Shown here in pieces: positions 16,988 through 25,452 of a stretch of DNA of 64,000 nt. The position numbers and the translations under genes were made by a program. The stretch lies in NCBI RefSeq assembly GCF_026410255.1, contig NZ_JAPMLL010000008.1, positions 1 through 64,000 on the forward strand, in the 5' to 3' direction. The notes beneath the pieces were generated by a model. It was not told where the DNA came from. It saw only the letters and a program-made list of their open reading frames with translations, and did not search any database. How positions within the stretch are numbered: position 1 is the first letter of the stretch; each line of letters opens with the position of its first letter. This DNA is from Xanthomarina sp. F1114 (GTDB lineage: Bacteria; Bacteroidota; Bacteroidia; Flavobacteriales; Flavobacteriaceae).

Positions 16988-17011
16988 TCCACAGACTTAA
17001 AAAACCAGATA

Positions 17012-18574
17012 TTATTCAACAATAAATCTTTTCGCTTTTAATAAGCTATCTTTTTTGATTACTAGTATATATTGACCAGTAGACAAGTCAGAAACATTTA
17101 GTTCCACCTCATTATTTATGAGTTCATGATGAGATTGTAAAACTTGTTGCCCATGTATATTATATACTTTTATATCAATTTCAGAATTAGCAAATTGATT
17201 ATCTCCTGGAAATTGTAAGTATATCATATCTGTTGTAGGGTTTGGGTATATAGAGAACAATTTGGTATTTAAACTTATTGCATCTACATTAAGCACTTCT
17301 ACGTCTAGATAATCGGGAATATTGTTTCCATTTAAGTCGTCGTCAGTTACATCTCCATTACCATTATAATCTTCATCCATCGTAATTACGCCATCTCCAT
17401 CATCGTCCATGTCTAAATGATTTGGTATTCCATCATTGTCTGTGTCTAAAAATGCTGGGGGATTTGTCATATTTCCACTTCTGCCACCAAAAACAATTTC
17501 ATATTCAGAAATTACTGTATCACCATCGTCGTCGTCATCCAAATAGTTTGGAATTCCATCTCCATCTGTATCGTCGTCTGCTAGATTCCCATTTCCATTG
17601 ACATCTTCCATGCCATTTGGAATTCCATCATCTTCCTGATCATTATTACAATCAATAAAGGAAACCGTTAGATCAAAGACGGCATTATCCGTTTCTGGGT
17701 TTACAATTACGGTAAACGCATTATTTCCGGCGCCTATTGAAACTTCACCTGATATTGGCAAATTGGTTGAATCCAAAATATTAACCGTATTTATTGAAGG
17801 ATCTAAATTAAATAAACTTAAGATTTCATTTTTATAATCATCAATATTAAAAAGTTCAGATTGATTGTTATCAACATCGCAAACAACAACGTTAAAAGCT
17901 GAAGAAGGTTTAAAACGCCAAGCCTCATTTGTAGCTTCCCATTGCCCATTATTTCTTTCTGGAGGAGCAATACCTAACGAGCTAAATGTATTTACCCATT
18001 GTATTCCAACAATTGCTCTCCCACCATTCCAATTTTCGCAAATTGGTTTGTTTTTTATAGAAATATCAATAATTCCAGATGTTTCATGCAGAACAACTTG
18101 AGATGTGGCAAGTAAACTATTGCATGCAAATAGAGGAATGTCTTCATAAAAAATATAGAAACGTCTGTTTGGAGCTTCACCAGAAACCCCATAATAAACG
18201 CCTCCCTCAGAAGAGGCTACACTGTTATCCATATCATGATAAACTCCAAAAATAGCTGGACTTGGTAAATTTAATGAAGGAATTAAACTGGTTTCATTTA
18301 TATTCCAATTATTAATAGTATTAGCTAATGAAGCATCAAAAACAATAACACCATTAGAACCTATCACTACTTCATGTAAATAAGTTGTAGTATAAAACTC
18401 AAAGCCAAAAGGAAGCGTAATTGTTGGGGAATAAACATCATCTTCACTAAAAAAAACAACATTTTGTTCTTGAAATTCTTGATACGGAATAGATTCCACC
18501 GTGTAATAATACGATTGAGAAAAAACTATTGTAGAAAATAATAGACTAAAAATTGAAATGTAAAATTGTTTCAT
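17012..18574 (-). CDS. Secreted T9SS protein with thrombospondin-type-3 Ca2+-binding repeats
   Basis: This is a 520-residue protein with a signal peptide ending near Gln20 (IFSLLFSTIVFSQS). Residues about 50-220 form a strand-rich domain including PFGFEFYTTTY and VIGSNGVIVFD, resembling the N-terminal domain of many Bacteroidota surface proteins. Residues about 315-425 are Asp-rich calcium loops (DTDGDGIPNYLDDDDDGD, DTDNDGIPNHLDMDDDGDG). The last ~80 residues are a type A sorting domain: SIYPNPTTDMIYLQF ... VYNIHGQQVLQ ... LSTGQYILVIKKDSLLKAKRFIVE. It is therefore secreted and surface-attached through the Por system. It is not an obvious enzyme; adhesion is a guess. Confidence 0.9.
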   Translation of the reverse strand: MKQFYISIFSLLFSTIVFSQSYYYTVESIPYQEFQEQNVVFFSEDDVYSPTITLPFGFEFYTTTYLHEVVIGSNGVIVFDASLANTINNWNINETSLIPSLNLPSPAIFGVYHDMDNSVASSEGGVYYGVSGEAPNRRFYIFYEDIPLFACNSLLATSQVVLHETSGIIDISIKNKPICENWNGGRAIVGIQWVNTFSSLGIAPPERNNGQWEATNEAWRFKPSSAFNVVVCDVDNNQSELFNIDDYKNEILSLFNLDPSINTVNILDSTNLPISGEVSIGAGNNAFTVIVNPETDNAVFDLTVSFIDCNNDQEDDGIPNGMEDVNGNGNLADDDTDGDGIPNYLDDDDDGDTVISEYEIVFGGRSGNMTNPPAFLDTDNDGIPNHLDMDDDGDGVITMDEDYNGNGDVTDDDLNGNNIPDYLDVEVLNVDAISLNTKLFSIYPNPTTDMIYLQFPGDNQFANSEIDIKVYNIHGQQVLQSHHELINNEVELNVSDLSTGQYILVIKKDSLLKAKRFIVE

Positions 18575-18738
18575 AGTAGTAGGTTAGAAGTTATTATTGG
18601 CTGTAAATTCTACATCTCTAATAACATGTTGTTAGTATTTATCTTTTAAATCTACAAAAAAAACATAAAACAGAATAAAACAACTTGTTATTTTGGTTTT
18701 CCAACTACTATTTTCAAATTAATAAAACCAAGGACGGT

Positions 18739-19458
18739 TTAAAAACCACTACTCACTGAACTCTGTATTTCTGCTTCAAACAATTGCAAAAAGTGTTTCA
18801 GTAATTTTTCTTTAACTTCAGCTTCATTCACTTCTTTTTTACCAAGCTCCACATTTAAAGAGGTCACTGCTTTTCCACGAATTCCACAAGGAATCATATT
18901 ATCAAAATAACCCAGATTGGCATTTACATTTAAAGCAAAACCGTGCATGGTTACCCAGCGTGAAGCACGAACACCCATAGCACAAATTTTTCTAGCAAAA
19001 GGCGTATCTACATCTAGCCACACTCCTGTTTCTCCTTTGCTGCGTTCGGCTTTTAAACCGTATTCTGCTAAAGTAAGAATAATCATTTCTTCCAATAAGC
19101 GAAGGTATTTATGGATGTCTGTAAAAAAATTTTCTAAATCTAATATCGGGTAGCCTACAATTTGTCCGGGACCATGATACGTAATATCTCCTCCTCTATT
19201 TACTTTATAAAAACTAGCACCTTTAGCTTTAAGTTGTTCCTCATTAATAAGCAGATTACTCATATCGCCACTCTTCCCTAAAGTGTAAACATGTGGGTGT
19301 TCTACAAAAAGAAAATAATTAGAAGTTTCTATACACGTATTCTCACGTCTATTGCTAAACTTGATGTCTATAATTCTTTTAAATAAAGATTCTTGGTAAT
19401 CCCAGGTATCTTTATAGTCTCTACTTCCTAAATCCTGTAGTTCAATTTGCTTATTCAT
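18739..19458 (-). CDS. lipB: Octanoyl-[acyl-carrier-protein]:protein N-octanoyltransferase
   Basis: It transfers octanoate from ACP to lipoyl domains, the first step of lipoate synthesis. With the ATG at 19458 the protein has 239 residues. The signature RGGDITYHGPGQ is at 88-99, the catalytic Lys157 in ARKICAMGV and Cys191 in IPCGI. An upstream TTG (19467) would add three residues, but it falls inside the predicted -7 promoter element, so I prefer the ATG. No lipA neighbour is present. A YqaE-type gene on the same strand lies upstream. Confidence 0.96.
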   Translation of the reverse strand: MNKQIELQDLGSRDYKDTWDYQESLFKRIIDIKFSNRRENTCIETSNYFLFVEHPHVYTLGKSGDMSNLLINEEQLKAKGASFYKVNRGGDITYHGPGQIVGYPILDLENFFTDIHKYLRLLEEMIILTLAEYGLKAERSKGETGVWLDVDTPFARKICAMGVRASRWVTMHGFALNVNANLGYFDNMIPCGIRGKAVTSLNVELGKKEVNEAEVKEKLLKHFLQLFEAEIQSSVSSGF

Positions 19459-19464
19459 CGACGA

Positions 19465-19472
19465 CAAAATTA
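19465..19472 (-). promoter_or_regulatory. -7 promoter element of lipB, near-leaderless
   Basis: TAATTTTG on the minus strand fits TAnnTTTG and ends only 6 nt before the preferred lipB ATG. The mRNA would start at or next to the start codon. Confidence 0.55.
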
Positions 19473-19584
19473 CACTTTTTTGAAGAAAAAAATCAGGATT
19501 TAAAAATCAAAATTCGTCATCAATAACATATTTTTCATCTTTGGTATTAAGATGACGACTCTTTACTGTGGCTGAAACAAAAAA

Positions 19585-19743
19585 CTAATTTTTCGGATTA
19601 TTCAAAATCACCAAAGCTGCTATTACTCCGGGAACCCAGCCACAAAGCCATAATAAGAAAACAATAAGAATAGAACCACATCCTTTACCTATAACGGCTA
19701 AAGGAGGACAAATAATAGCAAGAATAACACGCCAAAAACTCAT
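19585..19743 (-). CDS. YqaE/Pmp3 family small membrane protein
   Basis: A 52-residue protein reads from ATG at 19743 to TAG at 19585: it starts MSFWRVILAIICPPLAVIGK and continues GCGSILIVFLLWLCGWVPGV. Two membrane hairpin segments with the family signature 'CPPLAV...G...N..L..LGWIPG' are visible. Pmp3/YqaE proteins are small hydrophobic proteins linked to membrane potential and salt or cold stress in other organisms. It stands alone between lipB and lysS. I found it by translating the minus strand. Confidence 0.92.
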   Translation of the reverse strand: MSFWRVILAIICPPLAVIGKGCGSILIVFLLWLCGWVPGVIAALVILNNPKN

Positions 19744-19862
19744 TTAATTTAATTTTTACTCTTCTAAGGTTTTTAATTTTTAAGAAGAATTGATTGATGA
19801 TTTATACCTATTAGTACAGAAATCAACTAATTTGTTACAAGAATATTTTCCAATATAATAAA

Positions 19863-19893
19863 TTGATATCCTAACTAATAGTAATTATCTTTG
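19863..19893 (+). promoter_or_regulatory. Promoter of lysS
   Basis: TTG at 19863-19865 and TATCTTTG at 19886-19893 match the Bacteroidota -33/-7 pair with a 20-bp spacer. The lysS ATG is 31 nt further on. Confidence 0.6.
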
Positions 19894-19924
19894 TTGCTTC
19901 AAAAATATTACAATTTCAATATAT

Positions 19925-21619
19925 ATGTCGCAATTATCAGAACAAGAGTTAGTACGTAGAGAGAAGCTCTCAAAATTACGCGAATTAGGCATCAATCCTT
20001 ATCCAGCAGATTTATTTCCTTATAACCACACTTCCAAACAGGTGAAACAGGATTTTTCTGAAGGTAAAAAGGTAATTATTGCCGGTCGTTTAATGTCTCG
20101 TAGAATTCAAGGAAATGCTAGTTTTGCTGAACTTCAAGATAGCGAAGGTAGAATACAGGTCTACTTTAACAGAGATGAGATTTGTTCTGGAGACGACAAA
20201 ACAAAATACAATACCATTTATAAAAAGCTTTTAGATATAGGAGATTTTATAGGTGTAGAAGGAGAATTGTTTACTACCAAAGTAGGAGAAAAAACAGTGA
20301 AGGTAAAAGATTTTACTATTTTAAGTAAGGCCCTTAGACCATTGCCGCTTCCAAGGACTGATGCAGACGGAAAAGTGCATGATGCATTTACAGATCCTGA
20401 GTTACGTTACAGACAACGTTATGCTGATTTAGTGGTGAATTCGCACGTAAAAGAGGTGTTTATTAAAAGAACCAAGCTTTTCAATGCCATGCGTGATTTC
20501 TTTAATGACGCAGGTTATTTTGAAGTAGAAACCCCTATTTTACAGCCAATACCTGGAGGTGCAGCCGCAAGACCATTTGTAACGCACCACAATAGTTTGG
20601 ACATTCCTTTATACATGAGAATTGCCAACGAGTTATATTTAAAGCGTCTTATTGTTGGTGGTTTTGAAGGTGTTTATGAGTTTTCTAAAAACTTCAGAAA
20701 TGAAGGTATGGACAAAACCCATAATCCAGAATTTACAGCTATGGAAATCTACGTGGCTTATAAAGATTATAACTGGATGATGGATTTCTGTGAACAATTA
20801 TTGGAACATTGTGCTACAGCTGTAAACGGAACAACCAAAGCCATTTTCGGCGAGCACGAAATAGACTTTAAAGCACCTTATGCCAGAGTAACTATGGCAG
20901 ATTCTATCAAGCATTTTACAGGGTTTGATATTACTGGTAAAACCGAGGATGACATTAGACAAGCTGCGAAAGACTTAGATGTTGAAGTTGACAATACCAT
21001 GGGAAAAGGCAAGCTGATTGATGAAATTTTTGGAGAAAAATGTGAAGGTAATTACATCCAACCAACTTTTATAACAGATTATCCAAAAGAGATGAGTCCG
21101 TTATGTAAAGAACATAGAGACAATCCAGAATTAACCGAGCGTTTTGAGCTTATGGTTTGTGGGAAAGAAATAGCCAATGCGTATTCAGAGCTTAACGATC
21201 CTATTGATCAACGGGAGCGTTTTGAGCATCAATTAAAATTGGCAGCAAAAGGAGACGATGAAGCAACCGAGTTTATTGATCACGATTTTCTTCGTGCCTT
21301 AGAGTACGGGATGCCTCCAACATCTGGAATGGGAATTGGAATGGACAGATTAATTATGTTTTTAACTAATAATCAATCTATTCAAGAGGTGCTGTTTTTC
21401 CCTCAAATGAGACCAGAGAAAAAGCCCTTAGCAATTAGTGAAGATGCCAAAGCTGTTTTAGAAATATTAAATAAAGTTGAAAAAATAGATTTAAACGACT
21501 TGAAAGGACAATCTGGTTTATCTAACAAAAAATGGGATAAGGCTATTAAAGACTTAACCAAAAACAAAGTTGCCAAAGTTGAAAAAACGGATGATGGTTT
21601 GTTTGTGGAACTAATCTAA
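19925..21619 (+). CDS. lysS: Lysine--tRNA ligase (class II)
   Basis: It charges tRNA-Lys in the cytoplasm. The order is an OB-fold anticodon-binding domain (residues about 45-150, VIIAGRLMSRRIQGNASFAELQDSEGRIQVYF), then the class II catalytic core. Motif 2 is FSKNFRNEGMDKTHNPEFTAMEIY near 255-275, and motif 3 is GMPPTSGMGIGMDRLIMFLTN near 460-480. At 564 residues it is longer than the usual ~500. The last ~65 residues (AKAVLEILNKVEKIDLNDLKGQ...KWDKAIKDLTKNKVAKVEKT) are an additional small helical, winged-helix-like tail, which I believe is common in Bacteroidota. A strong terminator follows. Confidence 0.97.
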   Translation: MSQLSEQELVRREKLSKLRELGINPYPADLFPYNHTSKQVKQDFSEGKKVIIAGRLMSRRIQGNASFAELQDSEGRIQVYFNRDEICSGDDKTKYNTIYKKLLDIGDFIGVEGELFTTKVGEKTVKVKDFTILSKALRPLPLPRTDADGKVHDAFTDPELRYRQRYADLVVNSHVKEVFIKRTKLFNAMRDFFNDAGYFEVETPILQPIPGGAAARPFVTHHNSLDIPLYMRIANELYLKRLIVGGFEGVYEFSKNFRNEGMDKTHNPEFTAMEIYVAYKDYNWMMDFCEQLLEHCATAVNGTTKAIFGEHEIDFKAPYARVTMADSIKHFTGFDITGKTEDDIRQAAKDLDVEVDNTMGKGKLIDEIFGEKCEGNYIQPTFITDYPKEMSPLCKEHRDNPELTERFELMVCGKEIANAYSELNDPIDQRERFEHQLKLAAKGDDEATEFIDHDFLRALEYGMPPTSGMGIGMDRLIMFLTNNQSIQEVLFFPQMRPEKKPLAISEDAKAVLEILNKVEKIDLNDLKGQSGLSNKKWDKAIKDLTKNKVAKVEKTDDGLFVELI

Positions 21620-21642
21620 GAATATCATTTAATTATATATTT

Positions 21643-21675
21643 AAGGAACTGCAGAGATGTAGTTCCTTTTTTTTT
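21643..21675 (+). terminator. Intrinsic terminator after lysS
   Basis: AAGGAACT pairs with AGTTCCTT around a 10-nt loop, followed by a long T-run. Confidence 0.9.
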
Positions 21676-21825
21676 AATGTATTTTATGGAGTTGCTTTTT
21701 CTAAAAATTTTACTAGCTAACCAAAAATATGTACTTTAGAGACAACTAAGTCTCGGTGCATTTTATTAATTTACAGATAAATAACTACTAGAATCATATC
21801 GTTACTTTTTTATAATATTAACTGT

Positions 21826-22761
21826 TTGAAAAACTTAATCTTTATATTTCTAATCATACTTTGGGCTTGTAATAAAGAAAACGAACCCAATAACAACGTA
21901 GAAACTTCTCATATTAGTTATTTTGGTTTTACTTTAATAGATACTTATTGGGATGATCCAACAGACTCGAACACAAAAACAAACTACTTAAATGAGGTTT
22001 CTGATTTCTCAAATATAGCCGATATACTTGTTCTTGGTCCTTCAGATAATATTATTGAAAGTCTAAATCAAATGAATGCTGTAGATGTTAAAAGTATTTT
22101 ACATCTGTCCGATCTGTTTTTTGAAGTAACCGGTACCAATAGTCCTTCTGGCTTGAAGTACAGTTTGCGTTTGGACTTTGAGTCCAGATGGGACAAATTT
22201 GTACAAACTAATAATCTTCAAGACAACAAAAATTTAGTCCAAGCTTTTTATATAGGCGAAGAACCTACATGGAATGGCATAAGTTTTAACGAGTTACAAA
22301 TGGCTTCAAGCCTTATAAAGTCAAGTATTCCTGATATTCCTATTCTTATAATTGAAGCCTACCCAGTTATTGAACAATTAGAAGTTCCTGGTTCTATAGA
22401 TTGGGTTGGGTTTGATCATTATGCTGTAAAAGACCCAGAAAACAATCCGCAGTTTTTAAATGAATTCCATCTTTTAAAATCTAAACTTTCCAACGAGCAA
22501 CAAAAAATTGTGCTTGTAATGGATACACATTATATACCTTCTTTGCACGGAACTTATGGACATATAGCTCTGGAGGACATGGCGGATGTGGCAAACAGTT
22601 ATTATAATTTAGCTAAGAAAGAACCCAAAGTTATAGCTATTTTAGGGTATTTTTGGCCTAGTGGATTTGATAATCTTGAGGCTATTGGCGCAAGAAATAT
22701 GCCTTTGTTTATAAAAGAAAACTACATACGGATTGGCAAAGAAATTACTCTAAAAAAATGA
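21826..22761 (+). CDS. Lipoprotein with glycoside-hydrolase-like TIM-barrel features
   Basis: This 311-residue protein starts at a TTG (21826). No in-frame ATG precedes it, and the resulting MKNLIFIFLIILWAC is a good lipoprotein signal (Cys15). The body alternates strands and helices in TIM-barrel fashion. AFYIGEEPTWNGIS (near residues 140-155) places Glu residues after a strand, and DWVGFDHYAVKDP and KIVLVMDTHYIPS resemble clan GH-A strand ends. A glycosidase role is only a possibility. The TGA stop overlaps the ATG of the LysR gene (ATGA), so translation is coupled. This suggests that the lipoprotein, the regulator and the downstream exporter share a pathway. Confidence 0.65.
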   Translation: MKNLIFIFLIILWACNKENEPNNNVETSHISYFGFTLIDTYWDDPTDSNTKTNYLNEVSDFSNIADILVLGPSDNIIESLNQMNAVDVKSILHLSDLFFEVTGTNSPSGLKYSLRLDFESRWDKFVQTNNLQDNKNLVQAFYIGEEPTWNGISFNELQMASSLIKSSIPDIPILIIEAYPVIEQLEVPGSIDWVGFDHYAVKDPENNPQFLNEFHLLKSKLSNEQQKIVLVMDTHYIPSLHGTYGHIALEDMADVANSYYNLAKKEPKVIAILGYFWPSGFDNLEAIGARNMPLFIKENYIRIGKEITLKK

Positions 22762-23639
22762 GATACAAGCTAAACATATTTATAAAAGTAGCTCAGCATT
22801 TAAGCTTTACTTTGGCCTCTAAAGATTTAAACTTATCTCAACCAGCAGTCTCTAAAACCATTGCTAAATTAGAGGAAGATTATAATACCACTTTTTTTAA
22901 CAGATCTAGAAATTCTATTTCTTTAACAAACGATGGGAAGATTTTTCTTGATTATGCCTATAAAATCACCAAGTTATTTGAAGAACTTGAACACAGTTTT
23001 TTGTTTCATGAAGATCATGAAAATTTAGAATTTCATTTAGGTTTAAGCACTACTATTGCCACTTATGTTATGCCAAGGGTTTTAGCTAAAATTCAACAAA
23101 ACGCACCTAATATCACATTTCATATAACTAGCAGCAATACGAAAGAAATTGAACAAAAAATTCTTGATCAGAAATTAGAATACGGTATTGTTGAAGGAAA
23201 ATCTTCCAATCAGCTTTTAAAATATACTAAGTTTATAAATGATGAAGTTGTTCTAGTTACAAGCGCACATAACCCGAATAGTAAAAATTCTGTAACTAAA
23301 AAAGAATTATCCCAACTTCCATTTGTAAGTCGGGAATTAGGTTCTGGAACTCGGGATATTATAGAGGATATTCTAAAGAAACATCAGGTTGAAAAATTAA
23401 ATCATGTTATAACTCTAAATAGCACAGAAGCTATTGAACAATATTTAGAATATTCTAATACTTATGCCCTGCTTTCTGTACATGCTATTACTGAAAAACT
23501 GATTCAAAATAAACTAAAAATTGTTGATATTAAAAACATCAGTTTTGAACGCGATTTCTATTTTGTTTGTAGAACTGGTTATCAATCGCAAAAAATGGAT
23601 TTACTCAACAAACTGATTAAAACCAATTATAACTTTTAG
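22758..23639 (+). CDS. LysR-family transcriptional regulator
   Basis: This 293-residue protein has an N-terminal winged helix-turn-helix (residues 1-60, HLSFTLASKDLNLSQPAVSKTIAKLEEDYNTTFF) and a periplasmic-binding-protein-like effector domain (about 90-290, including PFVSRELGSGTRDIIEDIL). The last pattern is typical of CysB/YeiE-like regulators. It starts inside the stop of the preceding lipoprotein gene and precedes a YeiH-type exporter by 77 bp, paralleling the yeiE-yeiH pair of E. coli (established as a LysR and UPF0324 neighbour pair). It probably controls that exporter through AGTTATA-type sites in the gap. Confidence 0.93.
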   Translation: MRYKLNIFIKVAQHLSFTLASKDLNLSQPAVSKTIAKLEEDYNTTFFNRSRNSISLTNDGKIFLDYAYKITKLFEELEHSFLFHEDHENLEFHLGLSTTIATYVMPRVLAKIQQNAPNITFHITSSNTKEIEQKILDQKLEYGIVEGKSSNQLLKYTKFINDEVVLVTSAHNPNSKNSVTKKELSQLPFVSRELGSGTRDIIEDILKKHQVEKLNHVITLNSTEAIEQYLEYSNTYALLSVHAITEKLIQNKLKIVDIKNISFERDFYFVCRTGYQSQKMDLLNKLIKTNYNF

Positions 23640-23670
23640 TTATACCACATCACTATAAATATTGCTTTAG

Positions 23671-23680
23671 AGTTATAACT
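23671..23680. promoter_or_regulatory. Candidate LysR operator
   Basis: AGTTATAACT is a 10-bp perfect palindrome just upstream of the predicted -7 element of the exporter gene. A half-site AGTTATA also occurs near 23638. The T/A-rich dyad fits LysR-type binding sites. Confidence 0.4.
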
Positions 23681-23686
23681 TATTTC

Positions 23687-23694
23687 TAATTTTG
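23687..23694 (+). promoter_or_regulatory. -7 promoter element of the YeiH-type exporter
   Basis: TAATTTTG fits TAnnTTTG. TTG at 23662-23664 is a loosely spaced -33 candidate (22 bp). The ATG follows 22 nt later. Confidence 0.5.
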
Positions 23695-23716
23695 CTCCAT
23701 AATAAAATCAAGAATC

Positions 23717-24640
23717 ATGAAGCGCAATATTCAAATAGCTGTATTTTCTCTAATTATAATTTTAGCAGCCTTAAATATTATCAATAGTCCTGTTGCTCTT
23801 ATCTTAGGATTTCTTTTCACCTTAACTTTAGGACATCCATTTCCTATTAAGTCTAAAAAAGCCATTAGTTTTCTATTAAAAGCTTCGGTAATTGGTTTAG
23901 GTTTTGGAATGTCTCTAACCGAAACTATAAAGACCAGTAAGGATGGTTTCGTTATTACAGCCCTATCCATTTTTTTAACAGTAAGTATTGGATTATTACT
24001 TATTAAAGTACTAAAAATAGACAAAAAATTAGGCTTTTTAATGACTTCAGGAACGGCCATTTGTGGGGGAAGCGCTATTGCAGCAATTTCTCCAGTTATT
24101 AAAGCGGACAGCAAAACTATAAGTGTAGCTATAGGAGTGGTCTTTTTATTAAACTCTATTGCCTTATTAATATTCCCTTCTCTCGGACATGTTTTTAATC
24201 TGTCTCAAACACAGTTTGGAACCTGGTGTGCTATTGCTATTCACGATACAAGCTCTGTAGTTGGCGCAGCTTTAGAATTTGGAGATAAAGCATTACAAAT
24301 TGCTACCACAGTAAAATTAGCAAGAACCTTATGGATTATTCCTTTATCCTTTTTTGCTATGGCCTTATTTAAAAGTAAAGACCAAAATATTAAGATTCCG
24401 TATTTTATTTTAGGTTTTATAGCTGCTATGTTAATTAATAGCTATGGATTAATACCTGAGATAGTTTCTGTAAATATTGTTGACATATCAAAAAGACTTT
24501 TAGTTATTACTTTATTCTTGGTGGGTGCTAGTTTAACATTTAAAGATTTAAAAGAAACAGGTTTTAAACCTGTGTTATTCTCCACCATACTTTGGGTATT
24601 TATCAGTATTTTTTCTTTAGTTTTTATAATTAACTTTTAA
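23717..24640 (+). CDS. YeiH-type (UPF0324) putative sulfate/anion exporter
   Basis: This 307-residue protein has about ten membrane segments. Family hallmarks are visible: KASVIGLGFGMSL, GTAICGGSAIAAISPVIKAD and WCAIAIHDTSSVVGAALEFG, near residues 50, 115 and 175. The UPF0324/YeiH family is thought to export sulfite- or sulfate-type anions or sulfonates; the substrate here is not known. Position behind a LysR regulator is a recurring arrangement and suggests induction by a small metabolite. Confidence 0.92.
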   Translation: MKRNIQIAVFSLIIILAALNIINSPVALILGFLFTLTLGHPFPIKSKKAISFLLKASVIGLGFGMSLTETIKTSKDGFVITALSIFLTVSIGLLLIKVLKIDKKLGFLMTSGTAICGGSAIAAISPVIKADSKTISVAIGVVFLLNSIALLIFPSLGHVFNLSQTQFGTWCAIAIHDTSSVVGAALEFGDKALQIATTVKLARTLWIIPLSFFAMALFKSKDQNIKIPYFILGFIAAMLINSYGLIPEIVSVNIVDISKRLLVITLFLVGASLTFKDLKETGFKPVLFSTILWVFISIFSLVFIINF

Positions 24641-24791
24641 CATCGGTAAAACGAAAAATTTGGATAATAATTAAGATTAAGGCAGATAACTCTATAAGTA
24701 GTAAAGTCTTAAATATATTTTTATTATCTTAATAACACTTTAATATATTGATGTAGAAGTTCCTTTTAAAAAATTATCAAAAACAATAATC

Positions 24792-25322
24792 ATGAAACTA
24801 TCTGGAGTATTTATAGTATTATTTCTTAGTTTAAATTCTTTTTTTGTATCGGCGCAAACTATAGATTCTAATAAATCTGTAGTAAACTTTAAAATTACTG
24901 GAGGAGCTATATTTAATGTTAAAGGGACATTCACAGGCATGCAAGGCGATTTTAACTTTAACGAAACAGATCTTAATAACTCTAGTTTTAATATCTGTAT
25001 AGATGCACAATCTATCGATACAGATAACTCTAAACGAGATGCAGATTTACGCTCTGCCGATTTTTTCGATGTTGAAACTTATTCAACTATTTGTTATAAA
25101 TCGGATAGCGTTACCAAAACAAGTAACGGTTATAGTACAACAGGAAGTTTAACTATTCGAGGGGTAACCAATACTGTAACTATTCCATTTACTTTTAAAG
25201 ACAATAGGTTTGAAGGCGATATTGAAATTGAACGACTTGATTATAATATTGGGGAGGATTATGGAAGTTTTAGAGTTGGTAAAACAGCATCCGTAACTAT
25301 TATCTGTGTAGTAAAACCTTAA
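24792..25322 (+). CDS. YceI-family lipocalin-like periplasmic protein
   Basis: This 176-residue protein has a signal peptide ending at FFVSAQ. The mature part shows the YceI pattern: SVVNFKITGGAIFNVKGTFTGMQGDFNFNETDLNNSSFNICIDAQSIDTDNSKRDADLRSADFFDVETYSTICY, then GSLTIRGVTNTVTIPFTF and VTIICVVKP. YceI proteins bind isoprenoid-type lipids in a beta-barrel. It stands alone. A bidirectional terminator separates it from the converging amidinohydrolase gene. Confidence 0.93.
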   Translation: MKLSGVFIVLFLSLNSFFVSAQTIDSNKSVVNFKITGGAIFNVKGTFTGMQGDFNFNETDLNNSSFNICIDAQSIDTDNSKRDADLRSADFFDVETYSTICYKSDSVTKTSNGYSTTGSLTIRGVTNTVTIPFTFKDNRFEGDIEIERLDYNIGEDYGSFRVGKTASVTIICVVKP

Positions 25323-25400
25323 TATATATTTTTGATATAGTAGAACGTAGAGTAAAAAACAGATTCTAATATTCGAAATTCGATTTCTAACAAACTAAAA

Positions 25401-25426
25401 AAGGTCTTCAAATGAAGACCCTTTTT
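25401..25426. terminator. Bidirectional intrinsic terminator
   Basis: GGTCTTCA pairs with TGAAGACC around AA, with an A-run on the left and a T-run on the right. It serves both the YceI gene and the minus-strand DDAH-family gene. Confidence 0.88.
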
Positions 25427-25452
25427 AAAATTTATTATCTAAAACCATAGTT

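Noticed and set aside
18693-18731. TTGGTTTT/AAAACCAA as lipB terminator
   Set aside because: The arms are separated by more than 20 nt and there is no T-run, so it is not a convincing terminator.
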